Positions 1-8,149 are shown, counted from the first letter of the stretch. The stretch is 20,971 nucleotides of DNA from JAOTYV01 sp041557595 (GCA_041557595.1 JBFFGE010000072.1:1-20971); one strand, 5' to 3'. Translations and numbers: made by a program. The notes: generated by a model from the letters alone, not told the origin.

Positions 1-1
1 A

Positions 2-388
2 TCGGTCGAAATCGCCGGATTTACGCTGACGGCAATCGGAGAAATGATCGTCGGGAAACGTGAAATAACGGAACTCGGCGGTCCGGTGCGTATTGGCCAG
101 TTGTCCGGCGACCATGCCCGCCGCGGCGTCATGTCCTTTGTGATCCTGGTAGCGCTGCTGTCGATAAACCTAGGATTAATAAACCTTTTCCCAATACCAA
201 TGCTCGATGGCGGGCACCTTGTCTTCTATGGCATTGAAGCGATCCGCGGCAAACCGCTTGCGCAAAACGTGCAGTTGATCAGCGTTCGGATTGGGCTGGT
301 CTTGCTCTTGGCATTCATGCTATTCGTCACCGTTAATGATTTGGTTAATTTGCCGGTATATGAATTCTTTAAGAGTTTAGTTATCTAA
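2..388 (+). CDS. rseP: RseP-type site-2 intramembrane zinc metalloprotease, first tandem copy (3' part only)
   Basis: The reading frame is already open at base 2, so the gene begins upstream of the window; an internal ATG at 44 is not the real start. The visible 128 residues are the C-terminal third of an M50 site-2 protease: the LGGPxRIGQLSGDHAR stretch, then a membrane segment, the FPIPMLDGGH motif that supplies the third zinc ligand (Asp), and a last hydrophobic helix. By eye, about 90 of 128 residues match the complete copy that follows at 603-1724. RseP enzymes cut anti-sigma factors and remnant signal peptides within the inner membrane. The visible part is intact, with no frameshift or stop, so this copy may be functional. 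Whether the HExxH and PDZ parts exist cannot be seen. It uses more A/T-ending codons than most of the window. Confidence 0.9.
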   Translation, partial: SVEIAGFTLTAIGEMIVGKREITELGGPVRIGQLSGDHARRGVMSFVILVALLSINLGLINLFPIPMLDGGHLVFYGIEAIRGKPLAQNVQLISVRIGLVLLLAFMLFVTVNDLVNLPVYEFFKSLVI

Positions 389-602
389 CCCGTCAATAAG
401 GTCGGACAGAAATTGGTTTCTGCACATCCTGAATGCTGTGGCCCGCTGATTGATGCTGGGCAGGTGTTTCCTTTGTGAAGGGACCACGCCTTGTCCTGGC
501 CCGAAAATTGGCCATGTATAAGGGCTCTACCTAAACAGGAATAAGGCTGCGTATCCGGGATCGATCGTAGCTGTTCAAGAACAACCACAACGCTGGATTT
601 CA
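389..602 (+). other. Intergenic region between the two rseP copies
   Basis: These 214 bases hold no convincing gene. They begin with a 12-base match (398-409) to the sequence just after the second rseP copy. There is a short inverted repeat TGGCC/GGCCA (497-501 and 510-514) and a TATAAG (517-522) that could be a -10 box, but the nearest TTGTCC (491-496) is 20 bases away, which is too far for a normal promoter. Upstream of the second rseP ATG I see no strong Shine-Dalgarno sequence. Confidence 0.5.
398..409 (+). repeat. 12-bp direct repeat after first rseP stop (copy A)
   Basis: AAGGTCGGACAG lies 9 bases after the first rseP stop codon. The identical 12-mer lies 2 bases after the second rseP stop (1727-1738), where it runs into the bamA ribosome binding site. 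This looks like flanking sequence carried along in a tandem duplication. Confidence 0.6.
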
Positions 603-1724
603 ATGGATTTCTTTCTGGTATACGTCCCGGCCTTCCTGGCGCTCCTGACGGTGCTCGTCTTTGTGCACGAGCTCGGCCATTATTGGGTCGCGCGGCGATG
701 CGGCGTGCGTGTGGAGGTCTTCTCGATCGGCTTTGGGCCGGAATTGTTCGGCTGGACCGACCGGGCCAAAACACGCTGGAAATTCAGCGCGGTGCCGCTG
801 GGCGGCTACGTCAAGATGTTTGGCGAAGGCGCGTATAGTGGTGGCGGTGAAGGCGAACAGCCGATGTCGCCGGAAGAAGAAGCGGTTTCCTTCACGCATA
901 AGAGCCTGGCGCAGCGCGCCGCCATCGTGTTTGCGGGACCGGCCGCGAACTACCTGTTTGCGATCCTGGTTCTGTCGATCCTGTTCATGACTTTCGGGCA
1001 GGTGGATCGCGCGGCGACGATCAGCGAGGTTACGGCGGGCAGCGCGGCCGAAAGGGCCGGCATGCAGGCCGGCGATCAGTTCGTGACGATCGACGGTTCG
1101 GAGATCGAGCGCTTTCGCGACGTGGCGCAAATCGTTCGGTTGCATCCGGGCGAACCTCTGGAAATGGTCTTGATGCGCGACGACCGGAAGATCACGTTGA
1201 CCGTGACTCCGGACGTAAAGGAAATGAATGACGTGTCGGGGCATCCGCACAAGATCGGGTTTCTCGGTGTACGCAGTGGCGCGGGAACACCGCGGACGCT
1301 GGGGCCGCTGGAATCGGTCTGGGCCGCGACAAAAGAGACCGTCGAGATTACGGGGTTCACCCTGACCGCGGTCGGCCAGATTATCGTCGGCAAGCGCGAG
1401 GTGAAGGAACTGGGCGGTCCGCTGCGCATCGGGCAGTTGTCGGGCGACCATGCGCGTCAGGGTTTCCTCTCCTTCATCACCTTAATGACGATGTTGTCGA
1501 TCAATCTCGGATTGATCAATTTGTTCCCCGTGCCCATGCTCGACGGCGGGCATTTGTTGTTTTACGGCATCGAAGCCATTCGCGGAAAACCGCTCGGCGA
1601 AAAGGCACAGGAGTTCGGCCTTCGGATTGGGCTGGTCTTGGTCCTCTGTCTTATGTTATTCGTAACAATAAATGACTTAGTGAGTCTGTCTGTACTGGAG
1701 TTCGTTAAGAACTTATTGACCTGA
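603..1724 (+). CDS. rseP: RIP metalloprotease RseP, second tandem copy (complete)
   Basis: This is a complete 373-residue M50 site-2 protease of the inner membrane, of usual family length. The first membrane helix carries the zinc-binding HELGH motif (residues 22-26). It is followed by FSIGFGPELFGW and VPLGGYVKM, a second helix near residues 105-125, a single recognisable PDZ domain (about 130-200), and FPVPMLDGGH (Asp314) with a final helix. RseP cleaves membrane-embedded substrates such as anti-sigma factors after a first cut by another protease, and clears remnant signal peptides. The ATG at 603 is chosen because the hydrophobic first helix starts right after it. It lies 214 bases after a paralogue and 28 bases before bamA, so it probably belongs to the bamA transcription unit. 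The final 90 bases are unusually AT-rich, as in the first copy. Confidence 0.95.
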   Translation: MDFFLVYVPAFLALLTVLVFVHELGHYWVARRCGVRVEVFSIGFGPELFGWTDRAKTRWKFSAVPLGGYVKMFGEGAYSGGGEGEQPMSPEEEAVSFTHKSLAQRAAIVFAGPAANYLFAILVLSILFMTFGQVDRAATISEVTAGSAAERAGMQAGDQFVTIDGSEIERFRDVAQIVRLHPGEPLEMVLMRDDRKITLTVTPDVKEMNDVSGHPHKIGFLGVRSGAGTPRTLGPLESVWAATKETVEITGFTLTAVGQIIVGKREVKELGGPLRIGQLSGDHARQGFLSFITLMTMLSINLGLINLFPVPMLDGGHLLFYGIEAIRGKPLGEKAQEFGLRIGLVLVLCLMLFVTINDLVSLSVLEFVKNLLT

Positions 1725-1726
1725 AA

Positions 1727-1738
1727 AAGGTCGGACAG
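1727..1738 (+). repeat. 12-bp direct repeat after second rseP stop (copy B)
   Basis: AAGGTCGGACAG is identical to 398-409. Here it runs into AGGGAG (1737-1742), the likely ribosome binding site of bamA, 10 bases before the GTG start. The bamA-proximal copy is therefore probably the ancestral context. Confidence 0.6.
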
Positions 1739-1752
1739 GGAGCGGTGTTTAG

Positions 1753-4116
1753 GTGGGGACGTGGCTGAAGGTCGCCGTTACTTGCGGCGTATTTTTTTGC
1801 TGTTTGTGTTTTTCTAGGCCGACATTGGCCCAAGGCACAGCGGTCCCCAAAATTGTGCCGCCCGCGCCGGTAAGCCCCGAACCTCGCGTCCGTCCGCCCG
1901 GTCCAAGGAAAGCGCCTGTCGGCGCGCCCATCATTTCAGACGTCGTCATCGAAGGGACGCAGCGTATCGACCCGGATACGGTGCGCACGTATTTGTCGCT
2001 GAAAAAGGGCGATGCCTTCGACAGCGCGAAGGTGAACGAATCACTTAAATTGCTTTATGGAACGGGTCTCTTCGCCGATGTTGCGATCAGCCGTAGTGGC
2101 GGCGCATTGGTCGTCAAGGTGGTGGAGAATCCGATCATCAATCGGATTGCCTTCGAAGGGAATAGCGAACTCGACGAAGAGAGCCTGAGCGCGGAAGTGC
2201 AATTGCGCCCTCGAATCGTGTTCACGCGGACCAAGGTCCAAAAGGATGTGAAGCGCATCCTCGATCTGTATCGCCGCAACGGCCTTTTTGCCGCGGTGGT
2301 CGAACCCAAGATTATCCGACTGCCGCAAAACCGGGTCGATCTGGTATTCGAAATTCAGGAGGGTCCGGAGTCCGGCATTCGAAGCATCTCCTTCGTAGGC
2401 AACCGGGTCTTTTCCGACAGCGATTTGCGCGGGATCGTCCTGACGCGCGAAAGCAAGTGGTGGCGCTTCCTCTCATCCGTCGACAAGTATGATCCGGATC
2501 GCCTTACCTTCGACCGCGAGTTGCTGCGTCGCCACTATCTCGAAAACGGATACGCGGATTTCCGCGTCCTGTCCGCCGTTGCCGAATTGGCGCCCGATCG
2601 CGAAGACTTCTTCGTCACCTTCACGATCGAAGAGGGCGAACGTTACAAGTTCGGCGAGGTCGACGTGCTTTCCCGCATCAAGGATGTGGACCCGGCAACG
2701 GTAAAGCATCTCGTCGATTTCAAATCCGGCGATTGGTATAGCTCCCGCAAGGTGGAGGAAACGGTTCGGAAATTGACCGAGGCCGCCGGCGATTTCGGGT
2801 ACGCCTTCGTGGAAGTCCGTCCGCAAATTCGCCGCAACCGCGATGTCAACACAATCGATATCGTTTTTGAAATTCAGGAAGGGCCCCGCGTATTCGTCGA
2901 GCGAATAGATATTCGCGGCAACACACGGACACTCGACGACGTCATTCGTCGGGAATTCCGGCTGGTGGAAGGCGATGCGTTCAACTCCGCCAAGCTGCGG
3001 CGCTCGCAACAGCGAATTCGGAACCTGGGATATTTCTCCAAGGTCGACGTCAATAAAGTGCGGGGATCGTCGCCCGACCGGGCGGTCGTCGAGGTCGATG
3101 TCAAGGAACAACCTACCGGCGAGCTGACCCTTGGCGCGGGCTTTTCGACCCGTGACGGCGTCGTCGGCGAAGTCGGCATCCGCGAACGGAACCTTCTTGG
3201 TCGCGGTCAAGATCTCAAATTCAGCGTACGCCTGTCGCAGCGAACGCAACAGATCGACGTCGGGTTCACCGAACCGTATTTTCTGGATCGGAACCTCTCG
3301 GCGGGTATCGACCTCTTCAATGTGCGGTCCAGTCGTGAGTCGGAGAGCTCATTCAACGAAGATACCACCGGCGGGCGGCTTCGCCTCGGCTATGAGATCA
3401 ACGAACGTTGGTCGCAATTCCTGCGGTATGGCGTGGAATATGCGAATATCCTGAATGTTCAGGAAGACGCATCCCAGATCATTCAGGATCAAAAGGGCGG
3501 CAAGCTTGCCTCGATCGCCGGTCAGACGCTGGTTTACGACACGCGGAACAGCAAAATCGCGCCGACGGAAGGCTTCATTAACCGCTTGGCGACGGATGTC
3601 GCGGGGCTCGGCGGCGATGTGCGGTATGTGAAGGCCACCGTCAAGTCGCGATACTATTATCAGTTTGCGAAGAACTGGCTTGGTATACTCGGCGCCAATG
3701 CGGGACATATCCGGGGGCTCGATCAGGAAGTGCGCATCATCGACCGGTTTTTCTTGGGCAACGATCAAATGCGCGGATTCGAGGTCGGCGGCATTGGTGC
3801 GCGCGACAACATAACGAATGACGCCCTGGGGGCCGATACCTATGCGTTCGGTACCGTGGAGTTGAATTTTCCATTGGGATTGCCGGAAGAACTCGGGTTC
3901 ACGGGCGCCGCCTTTGTCGATTTCGGCACGGCCTTCGGCGCGGACGGACCAAGCAACCTGATCGACGATAGCACGAATATACGGGTTTCCGCCGGTGTCG
4001 GCATCGCGTGGCGGTCGCCGCTCGGTCCGGTGCGATTCGATATTGCGTTTCCCGTACTCAAGGAAGATTTCGACAAGGATCAGCTGATCAATTTCAGTTT
4101 TGGCACACGGTTCTAG
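1753..4116 (+). CDS. bamA: Outer membrane protein assembly factor BamA
   Basis: This is a 787-residue Omp85-family protein, the central component of the BAM complex that folds and inserts beta-barrel proteins into the outer membrane. The start is a GTG with AGGGAG 10 bases upstream. A signal peptide ends near TLA-QG (about residue 27), followed by a short Pro-rich linker. Five POTRA domains begin near residues 60, 125, 206, 297 and 380, recognisable from the repeated IxFxGN/DIRGN pattern. The 16-strand barrel starts near 455 and contains the MRGF form of the conserved loop-6 (V/I)RGF motif (about residue 672). The protein ends in FSFGTRF, a C-terminal beta-signal with terminal Phe. The signal peptide contains three cysteines, but no lipobox is evident. 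It sits between rseP and skp as in many proteobacteria. Confidence 0.97.
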   Translation: MGTWLKVAVTCGVFFCCLCFSRPTLAQGTAVPKIVPPAPVSPEPRVRPPGPRKAPVGAPIISDVVIEGTQRIDPDTVRTYLSLKKGDAFDSAKVNESLKLLYGTGLFADVAISRSGGALVVKVVENPIINRIAFEGNSELDEESLSAEVQLRPRIVFTRTKVQKDVKRILDLYRRNGLFAAVVEPKIIRLPQNRVDLVFEIQEGPESGIRSISFVGNRVFSDSDLRGIVLTRESKWWRFLSSVDKYDPDRLTFDRELLRRHYLENGYADFRVLSAVAELAPDREDFFVTFTIEEGERYKFGEVDVLSRIKDVDPATVKHLVDFKSGDWYSSRKVEETVRKLTEAAGDFGYAFVEVRPQIRRNRDVNTIDIVFEIQEGPRVFVERIDIRGNTRTLDDVIRREFRLVEGDAFNSAKLRRSQQRIRNLGYFSKVDVNKVRGSSPDRAVVEVDVKEQPTGELTLGAGFSTRDGVVGEVGIRERNLLGRGQDLKFSVRLSQRTQQIDVGFTEPYFLDRNLSAGIDLFNVRSSRESESSFNEDTTGGRLRLGYEINERWSQFLRYGVEYANILNVQEDASQIIQDQKGGKLASIAGQTLVYDTRNSKIAPTEGFINRLATDVAGLGGDVRYVKATVKSRYYYQFAKNWLGILGANAGHIRGLDQEVRIIDRFFLGNDQMRGFEVGGIGARDNITNDALGADTYAFGTVELNFPLGLPEELGFTGAAFVDFGTAFGADGPSNLIDDSTNIRVSAGVGIAWRSPLGPVRFDIAFPVLKEDFDKDQLINFSFGTRF

Positions 4117-4120
4117 GGTG

Positions 4121-4741
4121 ATGATGCGAAGACTCGCATGTACCGGATTGGCATTCTTTGCCGTGGGGGCACTCCTTGGCGGCGCGGTCCTGGCGCAGGA
4201 CAAAGCGGAAGCGGCTGTAGATGAAGCCGCGAAAGATGCCGTCGCCATGCCGCAGCCTCTGGTCGCGGTCATCGACTTTCAGCGTGTTGTGAAGGAATCC
4301 GCCGCCGGACGCAGCATCAGAGAGGAGATCGATTCGCGCCATGCGCAATTCCAGATCGAAATCAAGAAATTGCAGGAAGGGCTCGACGCGTCCCGAAAGG
4401 AATTGTCATCGCGTCCCGCCGGCATGAGCGACGCGGTTTACAGCGAGAAGCGCGCGGAGTTTCGCAAGCGTGTGAACAGCTTGAAGACCCTTATTCAGGA
4501 CCGGAAGCGCAAACTGGATCTCATGTTCAATACCGGGATGCGCGAGGTCGATCGCGCCCTCGCCGGGGTGTTGAAGGAACTGGCGAAGGAACGCGGCATC
4601 AATCTCATTCTCAATGCCGGACGGGGACGCGGACTGGTGCTGTTCGCGGAAAGCGGCATCGTCATTACGGATGAGGCGCTGCGCCGGCTCGATGCGCGTT
4701 TGCCGACGGCGCGATTGACCAAACCGGATACCGGGAAATAA
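4121..4741 (+). CDS. skp: Skp/OmpH family periplasmic chaperone
   Basis: A 206-residue protein with an Arg-rich start, a hydrophobic signal segment and a cleavage site near VLA-QD. The mature part opens with the typical VAVIDFQRVVKES strand, followed by a long charged helical stretch (about residues 65-150) that would form the coiled-coil arms, then INLILN and GIVITDEALRRLDARLP at the C-terminus, the usual OmpH layout. Skp escorts unfolded outer-membrane proteins across the periplasm to BamA. I chose ATG 4121, four bases after the bamA stop. ATG 4124 is equally possible, while the upstream in-frame TTG 4100 would overlap bamA. No strong ribosome binding site is visible, so translational coupling to bamA is likely. 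Confidence 0.9.
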   Translation: MMRRLACTGLAFFAVGALLGGAVLAQDKAEAAVDEAAKDAVAMPQPLVAVIDFQRVVKESAAGRSIREEIDSRHAQFQIEIKKLQEGLDASRKELSSRPAGMSDAVYSEKRAEFRKRVNSLKTLIQDRKRKLDLMFNTGMREVDRALAGVLKELAKERGINLILNAGRGRGLVLFAESGIVITDEALRRLDARLPTARLTKPDTGK

Positions 4742-4873
4742 CGGTCGCCAGCATGTACGAAATGCAGTTTGTTGACCGGGATGCCTCGTGTCCACGGTAA
4801 CGGCGTGTTAAGGGAAGTGCGCTTTAAGAAGCGCCACGGATTTAATGAATAAGGTTCAGTCGGGAGGCTGACG
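4742..4873 (+). other. Non-coding gap where lpxD is usually found
   Basis: These 132 bases hold no gene. There is a perfect 6-bp hairpin, GCGCTT-TAAG-AAGCGC (4819-4834), without a following T run, and then the fabZ ribosome binding site GGGAGG (4862-4867). In related bacteria lpxD lies at this place; I see no remnant of it. Confidence 0.6.
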
Positions 4874-5356
4874 ATGGACGAGAACAAGACACCGGAGACG
4901 CCGGCCGGAAAATCGCTGCCGGATGTCGATATTGCAGGGATCATGCGGGCATTGCCGCATCGCTACCCGTTCCTTCTGGTGGATCGGATCGTCGATCTCG
5001 TTGCCAACGAAAGCGCGACGGGATTAAAGGCGGTGACCGCATCGGAGCCGCATTTTCAGGGTCATTTCCCCGATCGTCCGATCATGCCGGGTGTTCTGAT
5101 CGTCGAAGCGATGGCGCAGACCGCCGCGGTGCTGGTCGTCGAGTCGGGCGATATCGATCCTGTCGGCAAACTGGTCTACTTCATGTCGATCAGCGACGCG
5201 CGTTTCCGTCATCCCGTCGTTCCGGGCGATATGTTGCGGCTCGAAGTCAGAAAATTGCGCCAGCGCGACAATGTCTGGAAGTTCGAGGGCAAGGCCAAGG
5301 TCGACGGCAAGGTGGTTGCCGAAGCGACTTACACCGCAATGATACAGGGCGGATGA
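4874..5356 (+). CDS. fabZ: 3-hydroxyacyl-[acyl-carrier-protein] dehydratase FabZ
   Basis: A 160-residue hot-dog-fold enzyme that dehydrates (3R)-3-hydroxyacyl-ACP to trans-2-enoyl-ACP in fatty acid elongation. Diagnostic motifs are LPHRYPFLLVDRI, with the catalytic His in HFQGHFPDRPIMPGV, and the catalytic Glu in IVEAMAQTA. GGGAGG lies 6 bases before the ATG. Its TGA stop directly abuts the lpxA ATG, so the two are translated together. This fits the shared precursor, since both enzymes use 3-hydroxyacyl-ACP. An N-terminal extension of about 17 polar residues precedes the conserved core. Confidence 0.97.
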   Translation: MDENKTPETPAGKSLPDVDIAGIMRALPHRYPFLLVDRIVDLVANESATGLKAVTASEPHFQGHFPDRPIMPGVLIVEAMAQTAAVLVVESGDIDPVGKLVYFMSISDARFRHPVVPGDMLRLEVRKLRQRDNVWKFEGKAKVDGKVVAEATYTAMIQGG

Positions 5357-6166
5357 ATGGCGACGAAGATACATCCGACCGCCGTTGTTGATCCGAAGGC
5401 GGAAATCGCCGACGGCGTCGAGATCGGTCCGTTCTGTTGCGTCGGTCCGCGGGTCAGCCTGGCGGCGGACGTCGTTCTCAAGTCGCATGTGGTTGTAGAT
5501 GGGTTGACCAAGGTGGGGGCGCGAACCGCGATCTATCCTTTCGCATCGATCGGCTTGCGGCCGCAGGACTTGAAGTATGCGGGGGAAAATTCGGAATTGA
5601 CGCTTGGCGCCGACAATACGGTGCGGGAATACGTCACGATGAACCCGGGGACCGAGGGCGGGGGGATGGTGACGCGGGTCGGCGATCACTGCCTGTTCAT
5701 GGCGGGTGCGCATGTGGCGCATGACTGCCAGGTCGGCGACCATGTGATCCTGGCGAACAATGCCACGCTTGCGGGGCATGTCACGGTCGGATCCTACGCG
5801 ATCATCGGCGGCCTTGCGGCGGTGCATCAATTCGTTCGGATCGGCGCTCACGCCATGATCGGCGGGATGACCGGCGTGGAACATGACGTCATTCCCTATG
5901 GCTCGGTTGTGGGCGAGCGCGGGCGTTTGTCGGGGCTCAACCTGGTCGGATTGAAGCGCGGCGGCGTATCGAAAGACCGGGTCCATAATATGCGTGCGGC
6001 GTTCCGGTTGCTTTTTTCCGCCGACAACGACGCGACGATCAGCGAGCGTCTTGAAGACGCCGCGGCGCGGTTCGCCGGCGAAGAGGAAATCATGGATATC
6101 ATTCAATTCATGCAAGCGGAGTCGGCGCGCGGCTTGACGCAACCAAAACCGGTAAATGGCGGCTAA
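5357..6166 (+). CDS. lpxA: Acyl-ACP--UDP-N-acetylglucosamine O-acyltransferase LpxA
   Basis: A 269-residue cytoplasmic trimeric enzyme that makes the first committed step of lipid A synthesis, moving a 3-hydroxyacyl chain from ACP to UDP-GlcNAc. The first about 185 residues are left-handed beta-helix hexapeptide repeats, for example KIHPTAVVDPKAEI and ATLAGHVTVGSYAIIGG. The catalytic dyad region AHVAHD (His119/His122 here) matches the family. The helical C-terminal part begins with NLVGLKRGGVS. The length is close to the usual about 262. The start immediately follows the fabZ stop, and the 3' end overlaps lpxI by 11 bases. Confidence 0.97.
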   Translation: MATKIHPTAVVDPKAEIADGVEIGPFCCVGPRVSLAADVVLKSHVVVDGLTKVGARTAIYPFASIGLRPQDLKYAGENSELTLGADNTVREYVTMNPGTEGGGMVTRVGDHCLFMAGAHVAHDCQVGDHVILANNATLAGHVTVGSYAIIGGLAAVHQFVRIGAHAMIGGMTGVEHDVIPYGSVVGERGRLSGLNLVGLKRGGVSKDRVHNMRAAFRLLFSADNDATISERLEDAAARFAGEEEIMDIIQFMQAESARGLTQPKPVNGG

Positions 6167-6974
6167 ACTCGGCATTATCGCCGGCGGGGGCGACCTGCCT
6201 CGCATTTTGATCGAGGCCTGCCGAAGTTCGGGCCGGGAATTTTTCGTCTTTGCCCTGAAGAATCATGCCGATGCGCCCGTAATCGAAGACGTGCCGCATG
6301 CGTGGTTGCGCCTTGGCGCTGCGGGCGAGGCGCTCAAACTTGCAAACGACCACGGCATCGAGGAAATCGTCATGTGCGGTCGCGTGGCGCGGCCGTCGCT
6401 TTCCGGATTGCGGCCCGACTGGCGGGCGCTGCGATTTGTCATGCGTGTCATGGGCAAGTCGTTGGGCGATGACGGGCTGCTTCGCTGCGTGATCGAGGAA
6501 ATTGAATCGGAGGGACTTAAAGTGGTTGCGCCGGATTCGATCCTGACCGATCTGAAGCCCGAAATCGGACCGTTGGGCCGGCACGTCCCTGACGACACGG
6601 CGGTTCGCGACATCGACCGAGGCAGGACCGTATTGGATGCGCTGAGCGACGCGGATGTGGGGCAAGCCGTTGTCGTTCAGGATGGGTTGGTCCTGGGCAT
6701 CGAAGCGATCGAGGGGACCGACGCCCTGTTGGAGCGATGTGCGGCATTGCGCCGTGACGGCGACGGGGGCGTCCTCGTCAAGTTGCAAAAGCGTGGACAG
6801 GAAGAACGGATCGACCTGCCGACAATCGGACCGGAAACCGTCCGGCGTGCGGCGGATGCCGGGTTGCGCGGCATTGCCATTCAAGCCGGCGGAACGCTCG
6901 TCCTGGACCGCGACGAAACGGTGCGTCTGGCGGATGAGGCGGGGATATTCGTGATGGCGATCGACACGGCATGA
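6156..6974 (+). CDS. lpxI: UDP-2,3-diacylglucosamine pyrophosphatase LpxI
   Basis: A 272-residue protein of the LpxI (former DUF1009) family. It hydrolyses UDP-2,3-diacylglucosamine to lipid X and UMP and replaces LpxH in many Alphaproteobacteria. Visible family features are the N-terminal LGIIAGGGDLPRILIEAC, the MCGRVARPSLSGLRPDW segment, the GDDGLL region, and the C-terminal half with VVVQDGLVLGIEAIEGTD, KLQKRGQEERIDLPTIG and GIAIQAG. It overlaps lpxA by 11 bases at its start and lpxB by 4 bases (ATGA) at its end, so translational coupling through the lipid A block is likely. Confidence 0.95.
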   Translation: MAAKLGIIAGGGDLPRILIEACRSSGREFFVFALKNHADAPVIEDVPHAWLRLGAAGEALKLANDHGIEEIVMCGRVARPSLSGLRPDWRALRFVMRVMGKSLGDDGLLRCVIEEIESEGLKVVAPDSILTDLKPEIGPLGRHVPDDTAVRDIDRGRTVLDALSDADVGQAVVVQDGLVLGIEAIEGTDALLERCAALRRDGDGGVLVKLQKRGQEERIDLPTIGPETVRRAADAGLRGIAIQAGGTLVLDRDETVRLADEAGIFVMAIDTA

Positions 6975-8149
6975 AGGGGCAACAACCGTTCATTTTTCTG
7001 GTTGCCGGCGAACCGTCCGGCGACGAGTTGGGCGGCCGGCTGATGGCGGCGCTGACCGAGGCGACGAACGGCAATATTCGTTTCGCCGGCGTTGGCGGCC
7101 CGGCAATGGAGGCGCAAGGGCTGGAAAGCCTCTTTCCCATGCATGAATTGTCGGTCATGGGCATCCTGGAAGTCCTGCCGCATATTCCTAAAATTTTGCG
7201 GCGCGTGCGCCAGACGGCGGACGCAATCAACGCACAGCAGCCCGACATCCTGGTGACGATCGATTCACCGACATTTGCCTATCGGGTGGTGCAGCGGATC
7301 GAGAACGCACGAATCAAACGCGTCCATTATGTTGCGCCGTCGGTTTGGGCGTGGCGGCCTTGGCGGGTTCACAAGATCGGACGGTGCTTCGACCTCGTCC
7401 TTGCCCTGCTGCCATTCGAGCCGCCGTTTTTCGAACGCGTCGGTGTCGCGTGCACCTTTGTAGGACATCCGGTCGTCGAATACGGGGCGAGCGACGGGGA
7501 CGGGAACGCCTTTCGCCGTCGGCATCGCATAGCGGACGATGAGGAAGTGATCTGCGTCCTGCCGGGCAGCCGGCGCGGCGAAGTGAATCGCCTTGGTCAT
7601 GTCTTTGGCGATGCACTGGCTCTTTTGGCGTTGCGGCGGCCGGAATTCAAGGTGGTTGTTCCGACCGTCCCCGGTGTCGAGCGGCTTGTCCGCGCGCTCG
7701 TCGCGGAGTGGCAGGTGCCGGCGATCGTCGTCATGGGAGCGGATGAAAAATACGGCGCCATGGCGGCGAGCAACGCCGCCCTGGCGGCATCGGGAACGGT
7801 CGCGGTCGAACTTGCCATAGCGCGGTTGCCCACGGTAATCGCCTATCGCGTTTCCGCGGTGACCGCCGCAATTTTCCGCCGTCTGGTCCGAATTCGCTTT
7901 GTTAATTTGATCAATTTGATCGTCGACCGAATGGTTGTGCCCGAGCGGCTGCAGGATGACTGTACGGCCCCGGTTTTGGCCGACGATCTGGAACGGTTGC
8001 TGGGGTCGGCGGGCCGGAAGCAAATCAAGGAAACCGCAGAGGCCATTGCGGCATTGACCGATGGCGACATTTTGCCGAGCCACCGTGCGGCCCAGGCCCT
8101 GCTCGATCTGTATGAAGCGTCGAACGCGGCGTTCGAGTCATCCGAATAA
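6971..8149 (+). CDS. lpxB: Lipid-A-disaccharide synthase LpxB
   Basis: A 392-residue GT19 glycosyltransferase that joins UDP-2,3-diacylglucosamine and lipid X into the lipid A disaccharide at the inner face of the cytoplasmic membrane. The family motifs are in order: AGEPSGDELGGRL near the N-terminus, the VAPSVWAWRPWRVHKI and LLPFEPPFF region, LPGSRRGEV for nucleotide-sugar binding, and AASGTVAVELAIARLPTVIAYR. It is of usual length. It begins in a 4-base overlap with lpxI and is the last gene of the plus-strand block, followed by a strong hairpin terminator. Confidence 0.97.
   Translation: MKGQQPFIFLVAGEPSGDELGGRLMAALTEATNGNIRFAGVGGPAMEAQGLESLFPMHELSVMGILEVLPHIPKILRRVRQTADAINAQQPDILVTIDSPTFAYRVVQRIENARIKRVHYVAPSVWAWRPWRVHKIGRCFDLVLALLPFEPPFFERVGVACTFVGHPVVEYGASDGDGNAFRRRHRIADDEEVICVLPGSRRGEVNRLGHVFGDALALLALRRPEFKVVVPTVPGVERLVRALVAEWQVPAIVVMGADEKYGAMAASNAALAASGTVAVELAIARLPTVIAYRVSAVTAAIFRRLVRIRFVNLINLIVDRMVVPERLQDDCTAPVLADDLERLLGSAGRKQIKETAEAIAALTDGDILPSHRAAQALLDLYEASNAAFESSE

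Noticed and set aside
491..522. Promoter for the second rseP copy (TTGTCC and TATAAG)
   Set aside because: The spacing of 20 bases is too long and the -35 match is poor. It is kept only as a remark on the intergenic region.
5024..6205. Long minus-strand frame opposite fabZ and lpxA (about 390 codons)
   Set aside because: Opposite well-supported genes, no recognisable domain, biased to Arg, His and Asp.
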